Assembly (NCBI GenBank): GCA_022695795.1
Contig: MU404082.1
Coordinates: forward strand, 1-64,000
Length of the DNA: 64,000 bases
Direction: 5' to 3'
Origin: Biscogniauxia marginata
Taxonomy: Eukaryota > Ascomycota > Sordariomycetes > Xylariales > Xylariaceae
Shown here: piece after piece, positions 37,840 to 50,657 of the stretch
Position numbering within the stretch: the first letter of the stretch is position 1
How the letters are laid out: every line of letters starts with the position of its first letter
Notes under the pieces: generated by a model
Seen by the model: only the letters and a program-made list of their open reading frames with translations
What the model was told of the DNA's origin: nothing
Databases searched by the model: none
Program-made: the position numbers and the translations under genes

Positions 37840-38415
37840 ATGGGCGCTATTACGCTAGACCGTTCTCCTATTAGAAATTCTTCCTGCCTCTGTGGTGCGG
37901 TTCGAGGTCGTATGGAAGGTCAACCGTCGCGACTCAGTCTCTGCCACTGCACGTCCTGTCAGAAGAGCTTCGGCTCAGCCTTTGCCTCATATGCCCTATT
38001 CAAGAGCGAGGTGAGCATTTCATAATTTGACACTGTTGTTCTTCAATTATTGCCGTATGAGTACATTCTAATGGTGGATGCATCAAAGCAAGTGGAGTAT
38101 ACGGTAGAGAATGCATCACCGATGCATACTTACTCAGACACCACGCCCGAGTCGGGCCACATCCTCGACCGGTCAGTCTGCAGTCGCTGTGGATCGAACG
38201 TCAAGGTCGCTTGGCATCACGATCCCGGTTGGGTATTCGTGCCCGTCGGCACCATCGACGGCGACAAGACGGACCTCGTACCAAACACCGAGGTCTGGTG
38301 CAAGCACAGACCTCATTGGCTTGGGGTCATTGATGGAGCACAGCTATTTGAAACAGAAGTTGATCAAGGAGCTTCACACATACAAAAGTTGCCACAGAAA
38401 ATTGCACACAGATGA
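37840..38415 (+). CDS. GFA/CENP-V-fold zinc protein
   Basis: Member of the glutathione-dependent formaldehyde-activating (GFA) superfamily. Exon 1 (37840-38010) and exon 2 (38062-38415) join in phase across a 51-bp intron (donor GTGAGC, acceptor TATGAG, the weakest splice call here), giving 174 aa. The zinc-binding cysteines are all present: CLCG near residue 17, CHCTSC near 37 and CSRCGS in the second half. GHILDRSVCSRCGSNV and the following VFVPVGTIDGD strand follow the family pattern. Most fungal members have no proven substrate; true formaldehyde-glutathione activity should not be assumed. Cytosolic location is likely. The gene lies isolated in AT-rich sequence with no functional neighbour. 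Confidence 0.85.
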
Positions 38416-41014
38416 TGATGGTGGCGTCCGCTCACCACCGACTCAAGCAGGTTTTATCAGGGGGGAAGGTCTCTGCGGCGTGGATGCAATGCAATGTAGC
38501 CACGGTCGATCTTGTTCGGCCTAGTACCATTTTAGTCGCTCCCATGATACCCGTTGCACCCTAAGCTTACCAAAGCGTTGGGAAAAGGTCCTGCTTAGTT
38601 GCGGCGGGCTTGCGAACTATTTTCCTATTCGCTAGTTGGAAGGATTTAGCCGTGGTCTGATCATGTCAACTATTTAAATCTTAGTTGCCTAGAAATCGTG
38701 TACACCTTGATTGAATAACTTCTATAGAACACCGAATCACAACTTAGAAAGCTAGACCTAGCTCAGCTCAGATTACCTGACTTCAGCTCCTGCTAGTTCG
38801 GATACGAACCCGGGTATACTTTACTAAATTGAAGCATACCTGCCCTTGTTTTATCTTAGGTAATTAAATTTATATATATAGCATATCAATAGACAATCAT
38901 CTCTTCGAACGCGGGGAAGTGAACATCAAAACTATATATGTACATTCAAGACAACCCTCAGGGATATAGAATTTTAGTGTATGGCTTGAACAGCATAAAA
39001 ATTGTGTGAGCAGATCAATTACTCAATTTGCGAGATACTTATGCTTGTATCTTCCGGGTTCGAAATAGTCTGATTTACTCTGTTCACAACCTGCTAGGTC
39101 CGCGTGGAGAAAGTTCAAAAATAACGTTTCATATCCCCGGTTGTACATATATTAGGTATATACACACTAAAGGTCCCGTGGGGTAATAGCGTGTGATCTT
39201 CCAAATCTCAGCTTGGCTTCTTGGCTTCGATTAGCGGCTTCGCTTAGATTCTGCGGTGCGATAGTAAGTCTATGAGTTATTAACCCATATGCCTACTTAC
39301 AACTACCTTTCCTCATTCTTGTGTTTAACACTATATAAGACGATGGTTAAAATATATCTATATACATAGCACGGATGATATTTAAAAAAGACACATTCTT
39401 CTTGTTCAAATCACACATCACATTTGCATATCTGGATTTACCGCGACTACCTAGTGAATGTTTATTTAGTAACACTTTCAATACAGTAATTGTGATTAGC
39501 CCAATTTAATGTTATTAGTAAAGATGTGGCATTCAAGGGTCTACATGAAGCATGGGTCTAGAGAGAGCGTGCACCTTAAAAGACTATAAGTGGCAAGTTA
39601 TTATCGTTTTATAATAGCAACTGACCCAGTGTCACGATTCAAGCCTCTTTAGGGTTAGATTTGAACGTGGTCAAGGCAAGACTCAACCCCCACACGGCAT
39701 CATAACAGCATGATAGCGAGTACCTATTACTAAGCTGTCTTACAAAGCATAATCAAAGTTACAAAGGAACTACGACGTCGATAGGATATATATTGTGGCC
39801 TAGTAGTTTACCTTACTAGCTCTCTATTACTCCTCTTGGTAAAGCTTGTTCGATAACCCCGGGACATAGACGAGGATGATGATGATACTAAGCGAGGTGC
39901 CGGCAAGACCGAGAGACAACCTCCCAACCCAAAGCCTGGCACATGTACAAGCCAATAAATCTCTTATATTAGTTAATTGGAAGCTTGACAGATCCGATAT
40001 TGGGCAATGAGCACCTGCTTCCTTCATAGAAATCAGGCTACGTACCAACTTTCTTCTCTGCCTCGTCACTAGGCTTGTGGGATGAATGAAGAGTCACGTT
40101 AAGCGTTGCAGTTATCTCCGAATCAACGGAAGAGGTTCTAAATTTCGAGAAAACTATTATGCACATCACTTTACTAGATATAAGGTCCGCGGAAAATGTC
40201 CAAATCATACCAAAAACGAACGTCTCGACGCATACAGAGAGGCTTCATCGAAAAAGGAGTGCAAAGAGACTCGGGGTGGTTTAGGCCGATTACGTGGATG
40301 GCTACATCTAATTTTACGGTTGACTACCTAGGTAGGTACCGTAGCGGGAAAACGCGTGGAGTATCACGCATTCTCATAAAAAAGAACCATCACTTACTTG
40401 ATAACCGTTCTCATCAAAGAAGCATTCTCACAGAGGTGTTTCCAATGAAAACGAATGCCGAAATATATCCGACCTACACCGTATAGCTTATAACATTTCT
40501 GGCCCGCAATATGACTCGCTAATCACGTAATAGTATTTTATAAATTGTAGTCCCGTAATTTCGTAAGTCTCATTTTTAAATTATATGCTGTCACGGCAGC
40601 GCACGTGGTATTAGAGCCAATGTTTGATTTCCTAATCTACTTATTAACGGAAATATTGAAGGTAAGGAAAAAAAGGAAATCTAGTGTGGTAGCTAAGACT
40701 ATTTGTATAGTTAAATAGATATGGGTATGAGGTATTTCCTTATAATAGAAATATCTAGAAATTGTTAATAAGAGAGGCAAAGCTATAGCGGAAAGTAGGT
40801 TTAACAGTTAAGACTCTTGTAGCTCGGGCCTCTTGTCGAGCTCACTTAATTATACACACATATTAACTAAAATAAAATAGCATCGTAAATATATCAATAG
40901 AGATAACTTATTTCATGTCAATTTTTCAATCTCGGCTACTTGACAGATATAGAGTACTACAGAAAAATGCATTGTGACAAGATAAAGCGAACTAGGATGC
41001 GGGAGTTAGAACCT
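38416..41014. other. AT-rich intergenic region, no gene supported
   Basis: Long run of AT-rich sequence with dense stops in all frames. ORFs of 80-137 codons at 38111-38524 (+, overlapping the GFA gene in another frame), 39827-40069 (-) and 40086-40486 (+) lack domains. No tRNA-like or terminal-repeat structure was recognised. Confidence 0.55.
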
Positions 41015-42482
41015 TCACACTCCACTAGCAAAAGCAGCTCCTCCCGCGTTTATATCCACCGACATGCTATGCTTGAGCCCACACACCTCAAACAGCTTCA
41101 CAGGAGTGATATTATCTGGTGTCCCAACAATGCCTTCGGTCTTTAGCCGAGTCAGCGTGTCCCGGATAGCCATATACGCCGGCGCCAAGGTCGCAAAGCT
41201 AAAGATCATGATGCGGAACCCCATCTTGCGGGCCTCGCCCACGGTAATAGTCGGGCTCTTGCCGTTCTCGACCGAGTTTAGTAATAGCGGCCACGGCGCC
41301 AGGTCCCTCACCGCCTGCGCGGCTTGCTCCTTAGATGTGAACCCTTCGAGCAGCCCGACGTCGGCGCCCTCCTCACGGGCCTCCCGGAGCCGGGCAATGC
41401 ACTCATCGTACCCAAGGGTCTGGAGAGCATCCGTGCGGGCGATCAGTACGAAGTCTGACTGTAGCCGCACGCGGGCTGCGTGTGCGGCGCGGATGCGTGA
41501 TATGTACTCGTCACGGGGAACCACCTTTTTGCCGCTGAGGTGCCCGCACCGCTTAGTGAGGACCTGGTCTTCCAGGTGTGCCCCAGCAACGCCAGCGCGT
41601 ATATATTGCTCAACGGTTCGCGCTACCATGATGGGACCTGGAACACATACATGTTAGCATAACGGCATTATAGCCCTTATGATATTGGGTTTGAAAGACA
41701 CTGAGCGAGGTAAAAAAAAAAAATTGTCACTTACCTCCATACCCTGTATCCATATCTGCGATTAGTGGGGGTCCGAAAGGGTCCAGGTTGGCAATCATTT
41801 CCGCGTTCTCACGCATTTCATGCAGCTGAGCAATAGCTAGGTCTTTATAGGAAACACGAATTAGTAGTTATTCCTTCTCATGGTTCATAGGGTTACCAAT
41901 AGTATCGAGTCATAACTCTGGAACGAATTCTTGTAGCTAGGCTTGGGTGTGTAGCTTTTACATCATATGAAGCCTGCGGGAGGACACAGGTAACCCCTAT
42001 ATCACCTACCTGGTTGTCCGAGACGAGAGGCTGTAGTCCCTGCACCAGTCTAGACTCACATTATTAGCATAGTTAAACAACCAGAGTGGAAAATTGAAAC
42101 TTCGGGTATTTCTTACCATATACATGGCATTAAAGCCAAGTTCAATAGCTGTACGCGCTGAGAGTCCATCATAGACCCCAGGGCAGACGATGAGTTCATC
42201 AGTATCGAAGAGCATCCTCCGGAGCTTCTTAGCCCCTGACATAGGCTCTTGAACGCTAGACGCGACGTAGTTTAGCTGCAACCATGGGCTGGGCTCAGCC
42301 ACGGGTGGTGGCTGGACAGCACCACCGACTGGTTGAAACTCTGTGCCGTCTTCACTTTCGGTAACTTCGGCCACGTTGGCAGAAGCATCGACCTTGAATG
42401 GATCGAATAGGGAGGCAGGCACAACCTCACGTTCTGCTTGTTGAACTACGGGCTCTGAAGAGAAGACTGCAGCAGGGGCCAT
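41015..42482 (-). CDS. Isocitrate lyase/PEP mutase superfamily enzyme
   Basis: C-C bond lyase or hydrolase of the PrpB/oxaloacetate hydrolase/PEP mutase superfamily. Four exons (42482-42117, 42049-42010, 41842-41735, 41637-41015), all in frame, give 378 aa; exon 2 is only 40 nt and restores the motif TGAGTTASRLGQP. A variable 100-residue N-terminal extension precedes the barrel (LIVCPGVYDGLSARTA). Metal-binding DMDTGYGG is at 165-172 and EDQ at 194-196. The loop KRCGH places a catalytic Cys at 202. The presence of that Cys favours a lyase/hydrolase (methylisocitrate, dimethylmalate or oxaloacetate type) over a phosphonate mutase. The C-terminal half, with LIARTDAL and GADVGLLEG, is complete. 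Substrate is unknown. Start chosen at 42482; an ATG 12 codons upstream is also in frame. No mitochondrial or peroxisomal (SKL) signal is clear. Confidence 0.9.
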
Positions 42483-45400
42483 GGTTGATTTATTTATTTT
42501 GAGAGAGACGATTGACAACTTTTGTTCAGACGAGAAACGATGAGATATTTCCTTGTAAAATGTTGGGGATAAGAACTAAGAGCTGAAGTGTCAGAAACCG
42601 GAAGAAGGTGGCATTTTATACTTTTCACCCTGCCGACACACCTCTAGATGTCGCCACCAAGTTCTCATACTCATGTAGAAGTAGCATGACCATGACTGTA
42701 AAGACAGATGTACCGTAAAAACCCTCTGGCGGGACAACTGACCGATATCCCTCGCCGCCGACTTGGCACATCTCGATGTTAAAGCCAAATAGTATCTCCC
42801 CGACTCACACCGATTTCGAATGTCTCGGGCTTGATAGCCAAGCTCCAATGGGATGCATGACTTATGAAGGCATTCCTGCTCATGAGTGTTACCTCGAAAT
42901 GCCAAGGGTCTCTCTCTGCACAGGTAGAAAGGGGTCGAAGGGGTTCTGCCTTGGAAAAATCAACTTTGAAGTGCTGTCAATTCGATATTTCGCCTGCATG
43001 TGATATTTACTAAAAGGTAGGGTTCCATGGAGTTCACGATCTGAGCAAAATATCTTGGCATTCAGCCAGGAGCGCAGAAGGTTGGTGTATAAGGCCAGGT
43101 AGTACAAGATACATGAAATTAATTACTGAAATGAGGGTATATTAATATGGATTCCACAATAGGATTCAGTGTAAATATTGCTACACCAACTTAATATATA
43201 TAAGGGAACTCATTCATGATACGTATTTCACATACATTGAATGAGATGTACGTCCCAGCCACCATCTCATTGATCTATCCCCCACAGTATAGACTGGACA
43301 GAAACAGAAAGAGGTAGTCATCGGGCATAAAATGTAATGAACTATTTCATGACTATAGGAAAGAAATCAACTAATTTCCAATACAAAATGTGCTATATTA
43401 ATTCATATGTATTAACGTAGGCTATCCTTGCCTAGTGTTGTGTGTTGTGTATGACAGCTTCATTCAAGCCAAGGGGTATAGTCACACACATGCATGCCGT
43501 TCTTCTTACAAACATGTAACGAGTATCATGGTAACGCGGGCGTATATGGCCTTTGCTTATGAACCGGGGGTATTGATTAAACTATGTGTAGATTCTACAA
43601 CGAACCATATGTCTCGGCACTTGCTGTACTGCTACCCACCATTGGCGAACATGCCCGGGTCCTATTAGATTGAATTAGCCAAGGTGTATTAGGATACGAG
43701 ATGTCTCTGAGTAAATTATGGCTATGTCACACTTCCTAGCATTTGTTTAGATTAAAGACTATCGCAGACTATATTAGCCCTAATTGCATAACGCAATTAG
43801 CGGCGTCACTTTTGCGACAAAGACGTTCTCGTTTAAATAAATATGTTAAATCTCTAGTGAAGCTATTTGCAAGGAAGTGAAAAAGGTTATGTAGACCTAA
43901 CAGATTTGAATGTCTTTTTTAATTTTTAATTTTTTTTTTAATTTTTTTAATAGGAACATGACTACCTAGATAAGAGAGGATAAAGCTCAGTCAAGCGTTA
44001 CCCGATAGCCTAGTAGTTTAATATTAACCAGAATAACATTGCTAACACGATATAATCGGAAGACTTCGCTTTATGTGCTACGTGGAGGATTTATTGTATC
44101 CCCCAGCACTAAGGATATTCCATTATGGGGTTCATCCTTTCTTAGACATATCTTGGTTCCATCGCTTGATATGGAGCACTTTTTGAGCGGCCCGAGCCGG
44201 GATCTCTTAGCGGAACCCTACCTGTGCATTTGCCCAGCTAAATAGTACACGCCACGAGTCTCTAGGATTGGCAGGAGCAATGATAATATATTCATTCTTG
44301 TTGAGCGTATGTTGCATTTCTGTACATGCATAGTAACCCTACTATAGTTCGCAGAGTCTCATCATGCGTTGTGATGCATTATATTCCAGGTCCACAAGCT
44401 CTCGAAGCCACCGCCCCGATTTTGACCAAGTTACATATCAGGTCCCAAGACGCCAAGTTTTGGGGTTTTTCTTATTTCCCCATCCTTCGTGATAACGCCA
44501 CAGTGTCCTGAGGCCAAACAAGTCGTCCTTCCTCAAAATGAATTGTTTGTTGTAGTACACCTTTTCGGAATCCTGGTCTAAGAAGGAGTGGCCAGCGGGT
44601 AACTTACCGGTACGTCTGTACTGCTAACCATCAATTCTAATGGTCTGATCGATCACCCGCCGATTCAAGGCCGACTTGGCTCTCTTGGCAAATTAGGAAT
44701 CTAGATCTTAGTTTCATTGCGTGGGGGAACGATAATTTCCTAAATGGAGGTCTAGCGGAATATTCTACGAAGGCGCCGTGACATATTTGTCGTGATCGGC
44801 TACCGCGTTCAAATTAGGGAAACACTTCGCAGCGACTGTATGCTTCGATCTAAGTTCTTCCGACAGCTTCTGCCAAGTTGAATGCTCAAATGATCACTAC
44901 TCATACCAGAAAGACAAGTTTAATGTTAGTAATCAAACATAAATTAATAGAATTAATAGCTCAAGTTGATACTAAGTATAGGTACCTCGCTACTCCTAAA
45001 AGGAGTATAATTTAAGAACTTCGAACTATATATATCAACCATGAGGACTAATAAAAAGGCGGCAGATATAGAAGTGGGGGAGAGAAACGAGAATCACTAT
45101 ACATTCGTGGCGATAGTTCCGTCCGGCATTTCCTAAAACTGGTCACAAGCATGGCAGTAAACTCGAAGCTATCAACGTATCACATCTGATGTTAGATTCC
45201 TGACTAAGCCAAGACCAACAACGTTGCAGTAGTCTTTCGAGGAAGCTTTTAGCCGCTAGACTTGAAATGATACGTACATACTCCTGTAAAGACCAATGAG
45301 ATACTAGACAAAGATCAATTAAAGTTATCATATTTAGATAAGATCCTTCTACGTAAATTCACTAACAAACTCATGGACCACAGTTAGAAGACCTCTAATG

Positions 45401-46340
45401 TGTAGAACTACTGATATGCAAGACTATATCACCAATTGATCCAGCAAAGCCACGCGGAAAGACTATGTAAGTATCAATTCATATTCTGGACTGTATTCTC
45501 TGATTCTAGAAATAAGTGGCCTGGAACAGTTCCTGAGAACCATTGACAAGCGATTACGCAGTAATAAGTTTATCTGGTCTCCTTTAACCCCCACCTTATC
45601 GAGGCCAAAACAAGACTGATCCATTGAAGATAGATGGGGTGTAATAGTAGACTATGCAAGCACGTAGGTAGCCCAAAGCAGGGAAGACAGTATCTTACAT
45701 GCCCAGGCCACCTATACGGAAAGTATAGAGAGGCAACATCCAGTAAAGCTTACCAATGAACTTCAAATCAGAGGCCAAGAGGTGCCTTCGTGATGGTATC
45801 AAGAGTAAGAAAAAGGGAAAAGGAGGAACTCAAACTAGCCAAGACAAGTGTGTAGACATAAGTGGGGGTGACAGACAAGTAGATATACGAATAATGTCCG
45901 GAGTTAGTCTCTCGCATACCCATAGTTCTTCATGCCCACGCCATTGTGGCCATCATCTCTACATCAAGACGCGAAGCTGCCGGAGACGTGCATATAGATA
46001 ATTTGAGAAATTCGGAGGCTCGGCCTACGGAACTAGATCCGCGATTGATTTTTTACAGATTCAACCCCGTATTGTGTGTTAACGTTAGTGGGGAGCCAAG
46101 ATTCATCGAAGAAAGGGAGCCTTTTTTTCTTATCCAAGCACGTCAGCGCTTAGCTGCTCCACCGTCTCGGTCCAGCCCCTTCATATCCATTTCATTCCAA
46201 GCTTAAATTCGAAGCTTGTGATGCCTGGCTCTCTGTATTTTTTTGACTATCGCCTTCACGTGGTCGAGAACTATAGATACTTGACTTACATTTGAGATTT
46301 GAGATTTTCGACCATCACTATCACGGCGGCGGCGGCGACC
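42483..46340. other. AT-rich intergenic region, no gene supported
   Basis: 3.9 kb of mostly AT-rich DNA. It includes a T/A-rich low-complexity run at 43915-43950. ORFs are all under 105 codons and overlap in opposite frames (42591-42905 -, 43435-43668 +, 45756-46206 +). Nothing is recognisable. The start of the region is the promoter of the lyase-family gene and the end is the leader of the DUF1275 gene. Confidence 0.55.
42613..42620 (-). promoter_or_regulatory. TATA box of the lyase-family gene
   Basis: TATAAAAT on the minus strand (context AAAAGTATAAAATGCC), about 130 bp upstream of the ATG at 42482. Its position matches the other TATA boxes in the window. Confidence 0.5.
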
Positions 46341-47292
46341 ATGCCAGACGAAGAGAAGTCGGAACCCCAGTCCGTCCGGATGACGGACGGATATCGGACA
46401 CGGACCTTCAAACACAGATACCAAAAACGTCTTTCTGAGGAGGTCGACCCTACCTTTGGGGCCTTACCGCTGCTCGCCTGTTGTTTCGCAACCGGTCTCA
46501 CAGACGGGACTCTTTACAATGGTGAGCATGTGCACCCTCCGATCAGCGCTTGCTGGTTGGCAACACTGACTCATACACTTCATAGCCTACGGTACCTTCG
46601 TATCGATGCAAACCGGTATGTACAAGTGGCCCCATTTGATTACTGACAAATCCTTCCGGGGCCTTGTTAACGTACTTCTGACGCCTTCTCTAGGAAACAC
46701 CGTCTTCGTCGCGCTCGGCGCCTCGGGGCAAAACAACAAGCCTCTAGGCTGGGCGCGCTCTCTATGCTCCATCGGCTGCTTCGTTATTGGCTGCATGGTC
46801 TTCTCGCATCTACACCGGCTGATAGGTGGGGCGCGCCTCCGTCGGACGCTCTTCCTGTCTTTCCTCCTGCAGACGATATGCGTCGTCCTAGCGGCCGCGC
46901 TCATTCAGGGTGGCATCATCGACGGGCGCTACCCATCGCACCGTGACCCCGCGGACGTCGACCTGAAGGAGCTGGCACCTGTCGCACTGCTGAGCTTCCA
47001 GGCTGCGGGCCAGATCGTGAACAGTCGTGGGCTTGGCGTGAGCGACGTGCCGACGGTGGTTATCACGAGCCTGCTATGCGATCTAGTCAGCGACGACAAC
47101 CTCCTAGTACCACTTCGGGATAATATGAAGCGTAACCGGAGGGCTATAGCATTCGTACTTACTCTGGCGGGTGCCATGTGCGGTGGTTGGATATCTAAGG
47201 CTACGGGCGCCGTACAACCGAGTCTATGGTTCGTCGCAGCGATCAAGATGGTGATCACCTTTACCTTTCTATGGCTGAAGAGGGCTCAGTGA
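46341..47292 (+). CDS. DUF1275 (YoaK-like) membrane protein
   Basis: Integral membrane protein of unknown transport function. Three exons (46341-46521, 46586-46615, 46694-47292) give 269 aa. The middle exon is only 30 nt (10 codons) but supplies the family motif YGTFVSMQTGNTVF when joined, so the model is strong. Introns are 64 and 78 bp. A short polar N terminus (KSEPQSVRM) and basic stretch (KHRYQKR) precede about six hydrophobic segments, including LPLLACCFATGLTD, LCSIGCFVIGCMVF, LFLSFLLQTICVVLAAAL, a QAAGQIVNSR loop, AIAFVLTLAGAMCGGW and a C-terminal span. The family is widespread in fungi near metabolic genes. No transported substrate can be deduced. Confidence 0.9.
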
Positions 47293-49180
47293 GCTATGAG
47301 TACACGCACGCATAGTTAGAAGAATTTAGAATAGTGTATATAAGGGCTACGAAGGCAGCTCTCTCTACTACTAAAAGTGGACGTTTAATACATAGACAAG
47401 TAGAACTTCAGACAAACGGGAGCGTGCACTATCACTTAACTACATAGCTAATATACTATACTTTCTAATTTTCGCCGTTTTCCTCCGATGCCATAAAGAA
47501 AAGCAGCTCAAGGACAACGCGCACATCATACACTTTACTGGATAGACGACGTGCTCTATAAGTTCAACCGCCTAGCAGCATATGCAACACCTTCTGGAGA
47601 TTTATTAGAGGCGACATCTAATGAGACAGTGTCTTATTGTGAATCAAGGGCACTTGCCGTCTCTAGTACATAGGGAGAGATGAATTACTTTTGACATAAT
47701 ATGCAATCTCTTGCCTAGCCAAAAGGGGGGTAAACCCAACCGCTGAGCGCGGCCATATCTGTGACTAAATCTTGGCAAGCAAATCTACCCTTTCGGAAAG
47801 ACTTTGTCGCGTCTTACGTTTGTAATACCTACCCTATATATTATTTCCGATACCCTGTCCCTTGCCACTGTCTCGGGTTAGCAACTGTGATAATAATGAG
47901 AACTGAGTAAACAATATGAAATAGCAGGACAACTTCTACGTCACCGTGCTGGTCGATCAGCTGTGAGTGGTAGGAAGCTTTAGCAAAAATATTCGAATAG
48001 GATCATAACTCTAGGGCTTTGATCTAGACGATTCAAGTAAGATAACGCCCCCAATAGCCTAGGCTAAGGTGGCCGAGAATCACATTTTTGCCACTGAGAC
48101 CTTCATGTACTAGGCTCATCGGCTCCATTTCCCTTGGGTTTTCACACTTTCGATGGGGTTCGCTTGTAACTCAAGGAGAGAACGCCACCACCACCGCATA
48201 AACACGACTGCATTATCATTTCCAGGTAGCAATACCCTAACCTAGTGCTTTAGCATCTAACCCGATCTTATTATCCGAGACAATCTCGGCTGCCTTGTCT
48301 CTAAAATCTAACTAGAGTGTTTTTACATTAATGTACCTCCATATTCGTTAACAGAGCCACTCGTTATCCGTGCCACGTCCAATCAGCTTGACTGACCAAA
48401 GCACACGCTTATCAGTAAAGTGGCTTTAAGCCGTTTACAACATTAGGTAGTGATTGATTATTCTTCCCCTTGCTGTATTCTTGGACTTAAACGAAGGCAA
48501 CCAAGTAAAATCATGAGATATTATCATAAGCCTACCTCCTCCTTTTTTCTCCCTCTCTCAAATAACAACCACAAAAATAAGGAAAAGAAACTGAAGAGCA
48601 CGTCCTTCAAGGGATTCAAAAGTTAGTTAATATTCAATGGCAGAGCTGATTTTAGTTAATGGCACTACTGCCCCAATACCCAATACATGATCAACTGCAC
48701 AAGAAGATGTCCTATTATACACATCCTGTTACATAATCCGTTTCCTCTTTCGATAGACCATCCTATTATAAGTTACGTGTTTCCCTTAAGTCTAGATGCA
48801 CTTGTTACCTATCAGTCACTAAGAAACTAGGAATAGCAACTAATTAATTAATGTTATATGATCATAATAGCCCAATGTATGAGGCGAGTCTAGACAATAT
48901 ATTTGCCTTACAACAATTCTCTAGAAATTCGATGTTGTCAAGGAGGGTTGTGACAAGCCGTTGTAGATTTAGGCTGTGGCTGGTTGAAGCTCAGCAGGTA
49001 ATTGAGGACTCCACATGAGTCGGGACCGCTTTATCCCAGTTGACTCTCACGTGAATTTGACGTTATATACTAGTAACCTTAGGTAGGTAGGCATTTATCT
49101 AGCGCCCATTTTTAGACAAGTAAATGCTTTCAGCAAAGCTCATTCTAATATCATGCGAAAGCTACACATTCTTCGACACA
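47293..49180. other. AT-rich intergenic region with possible copia relic
   Basis: Contains a short frame resembling a copia-type RNase H core (listed separately) and, at 48.27-48.30 kb, a small inverted repeat (GAGACAA with TTGTCTC). Otherwise this is stop-rich, AT-rich sequence. A TAGGTAGG word occurs just before the next gene. No gene is supported. Confidence 0.5.
47620..47694 (+). pseudogene. Possible Ty1/copia RNase H relic
   Basis: One frame reads VSYCESRALAVSST, a stop, then GEMNYF. This resembles the retrotransposon core around SK.Q..VA.SSTEAEY, with the first Glu codon changed to TAG and another stop shortly after. Frame continuity is lost on both sides. The match is only about 20 residues, so it is suggestive and not diagnostic. 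Confidence 0.3.
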
Positions 49181-50657
49181 ATGCCTATGTGGACGTGCGA
49201 TTTTGCTAATTGCGAAAAACCTGCTGTCCGTAATCTCGGTGACTGTATACTTTGCAACCGCCATCTATGCTCCGACCACCTTCAGCCTGCTGTTCATAAA
49301 TGTCCCAAATGGGAGGTTAGTCCAGCTTTTCAAGACGTAGATTCACTTACTGATTTTTTTGCGTACTTGGCAGGACGAGAATATATACGACCCTGCAGCT
49401 CGAGCTGCCGAAGCAGATGAGCTTGCAGAGTTGATCAAGAAGATCAACACTTCTGCTCTGGCGGCTCGAGCCAGTCACTTGCGGGGGGGGATAGCCTGTT
49501 CAATCCCTCCACTTCATTATGACAGAGAAACACGAAGCTCCGTGATGGGTGGTATGAATTATCATATCGAAGTCAATTTTGATGACGGAATCAAATGGAT
49601 CGCCCGTGTTCGCAGGTTCAATGCTACATCGCCTCCGGCAGTACTGCGAGATTATATTGTTCAGAGCGAGGTCGCAACCCTCAAGTTCCTCGAACGGACT
49701 GGTGTACCTGCTCCGAAAGTGTTTGATTTTGCACTGGACCATGCAGATAATTATGTTGGGGTTGGTTATATTCTAATGGAAAAGCTGTTCGGGAAGTCTT
49801 TGAGATGGTCTATCGCAACGCAAGAACAAAGAAGAAATGTGATGGTCCAGCTGGCGGACATATTCATCGAACTGAGCAGATACCCCTTTGATCTTCTTGG
49901 CTCCCTCGATTGCCCGGGCGACTCCCATGTCGGTGCATTTGCTCGAGAATCACTTACCGACTTTGTGCAATCCGGAATGCGCACAATGGGACCATTCTCA
50001 TCTTTGGAAGAGTATCACAAGTCCTCGCTTCGACTGGTCTTAGATCTGATTCTTCGCGAAGAGATCTACTCGCAGCAAGCAGTGGATGCCTACCTGATAC
50101 ACCGATTTCTCTTCGACTTGGTCCCGTCTGTTTTGCCACAGACGGTGCAGGATAACCAAATATACTATTTGAAACACGCGGACGACAAGGGAGATCATAT
50201 CCTGGTGGATGAAGATTTCAATATTACCGGTATTATCGATTGGGAGTGGGCCCACACGGCACCGCCAACTCAAGCTTTCAACTCCCCTATTGGCCTTTTG
50301 CAAGTTGATGAATTCTATCGGGGCATGAATCATCTGGGCGACGATGAAATTACCTTTGCACACATGCTAGAGGAAAAGGGTCACCCGAATTTGGCAGGTT
50401 TTGTCTGGAGTGGCCGGTTGCAGCACAGGTTTTCTTTTTGTTGCGGATACGATCTCACAGACTGGGATGGATTCCTCGGTCTCTTTCAAGGGCTTCGAGA
50501 TGCTGTAAAGGTAGATGACGGCTTAGATTGGAATGGTTGGAAATCAGCTGCATTGCGCCGCTACAGGGAGGACACGGGCTTGCAGCTCTTATTGCACAGG
50601 CATGGAAACTTAGTTCCCGAGGGTGAGGAGAAAGGGCAGTCATCATCGATACCCTGA
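49181..50657 (+). CDS. AN1 zinc finger fused to APH-family kinase-like domain
   Basis: Two exons (49181-49315, 49374-50657) across a 58-bp intron give 472 aa. Exon 1 encodes an AN1-type zinc finger whose spacing is complete: C-x4-C, C-x2-C, then C-x2-H-x5-H-x-C (residues about 6-41). Exon 2 encodes an aminoglycoside phosphotransferase (APH)-like domain: a nucleotide-loop region near IACSIPPLHYDR and MGGMNYHIEV, an ILMEKL hinge, then the catalytic loop. In that loop the usual HxDxxxxN is HADDKGDH, so Asp is kept but the metal-binding Asn is His; the following IDWEW with its metal-binding Asp is intact. I recall similar fungal proteins with the same loop, so it may be a subfamily trait, not decay. 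The substrate is unknown, and real kinase activity is uncertain. An in-frame ATG at 49124 would add 19 residues; I chose 49181 because it begins just before the finger. Confidence 0.85.
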
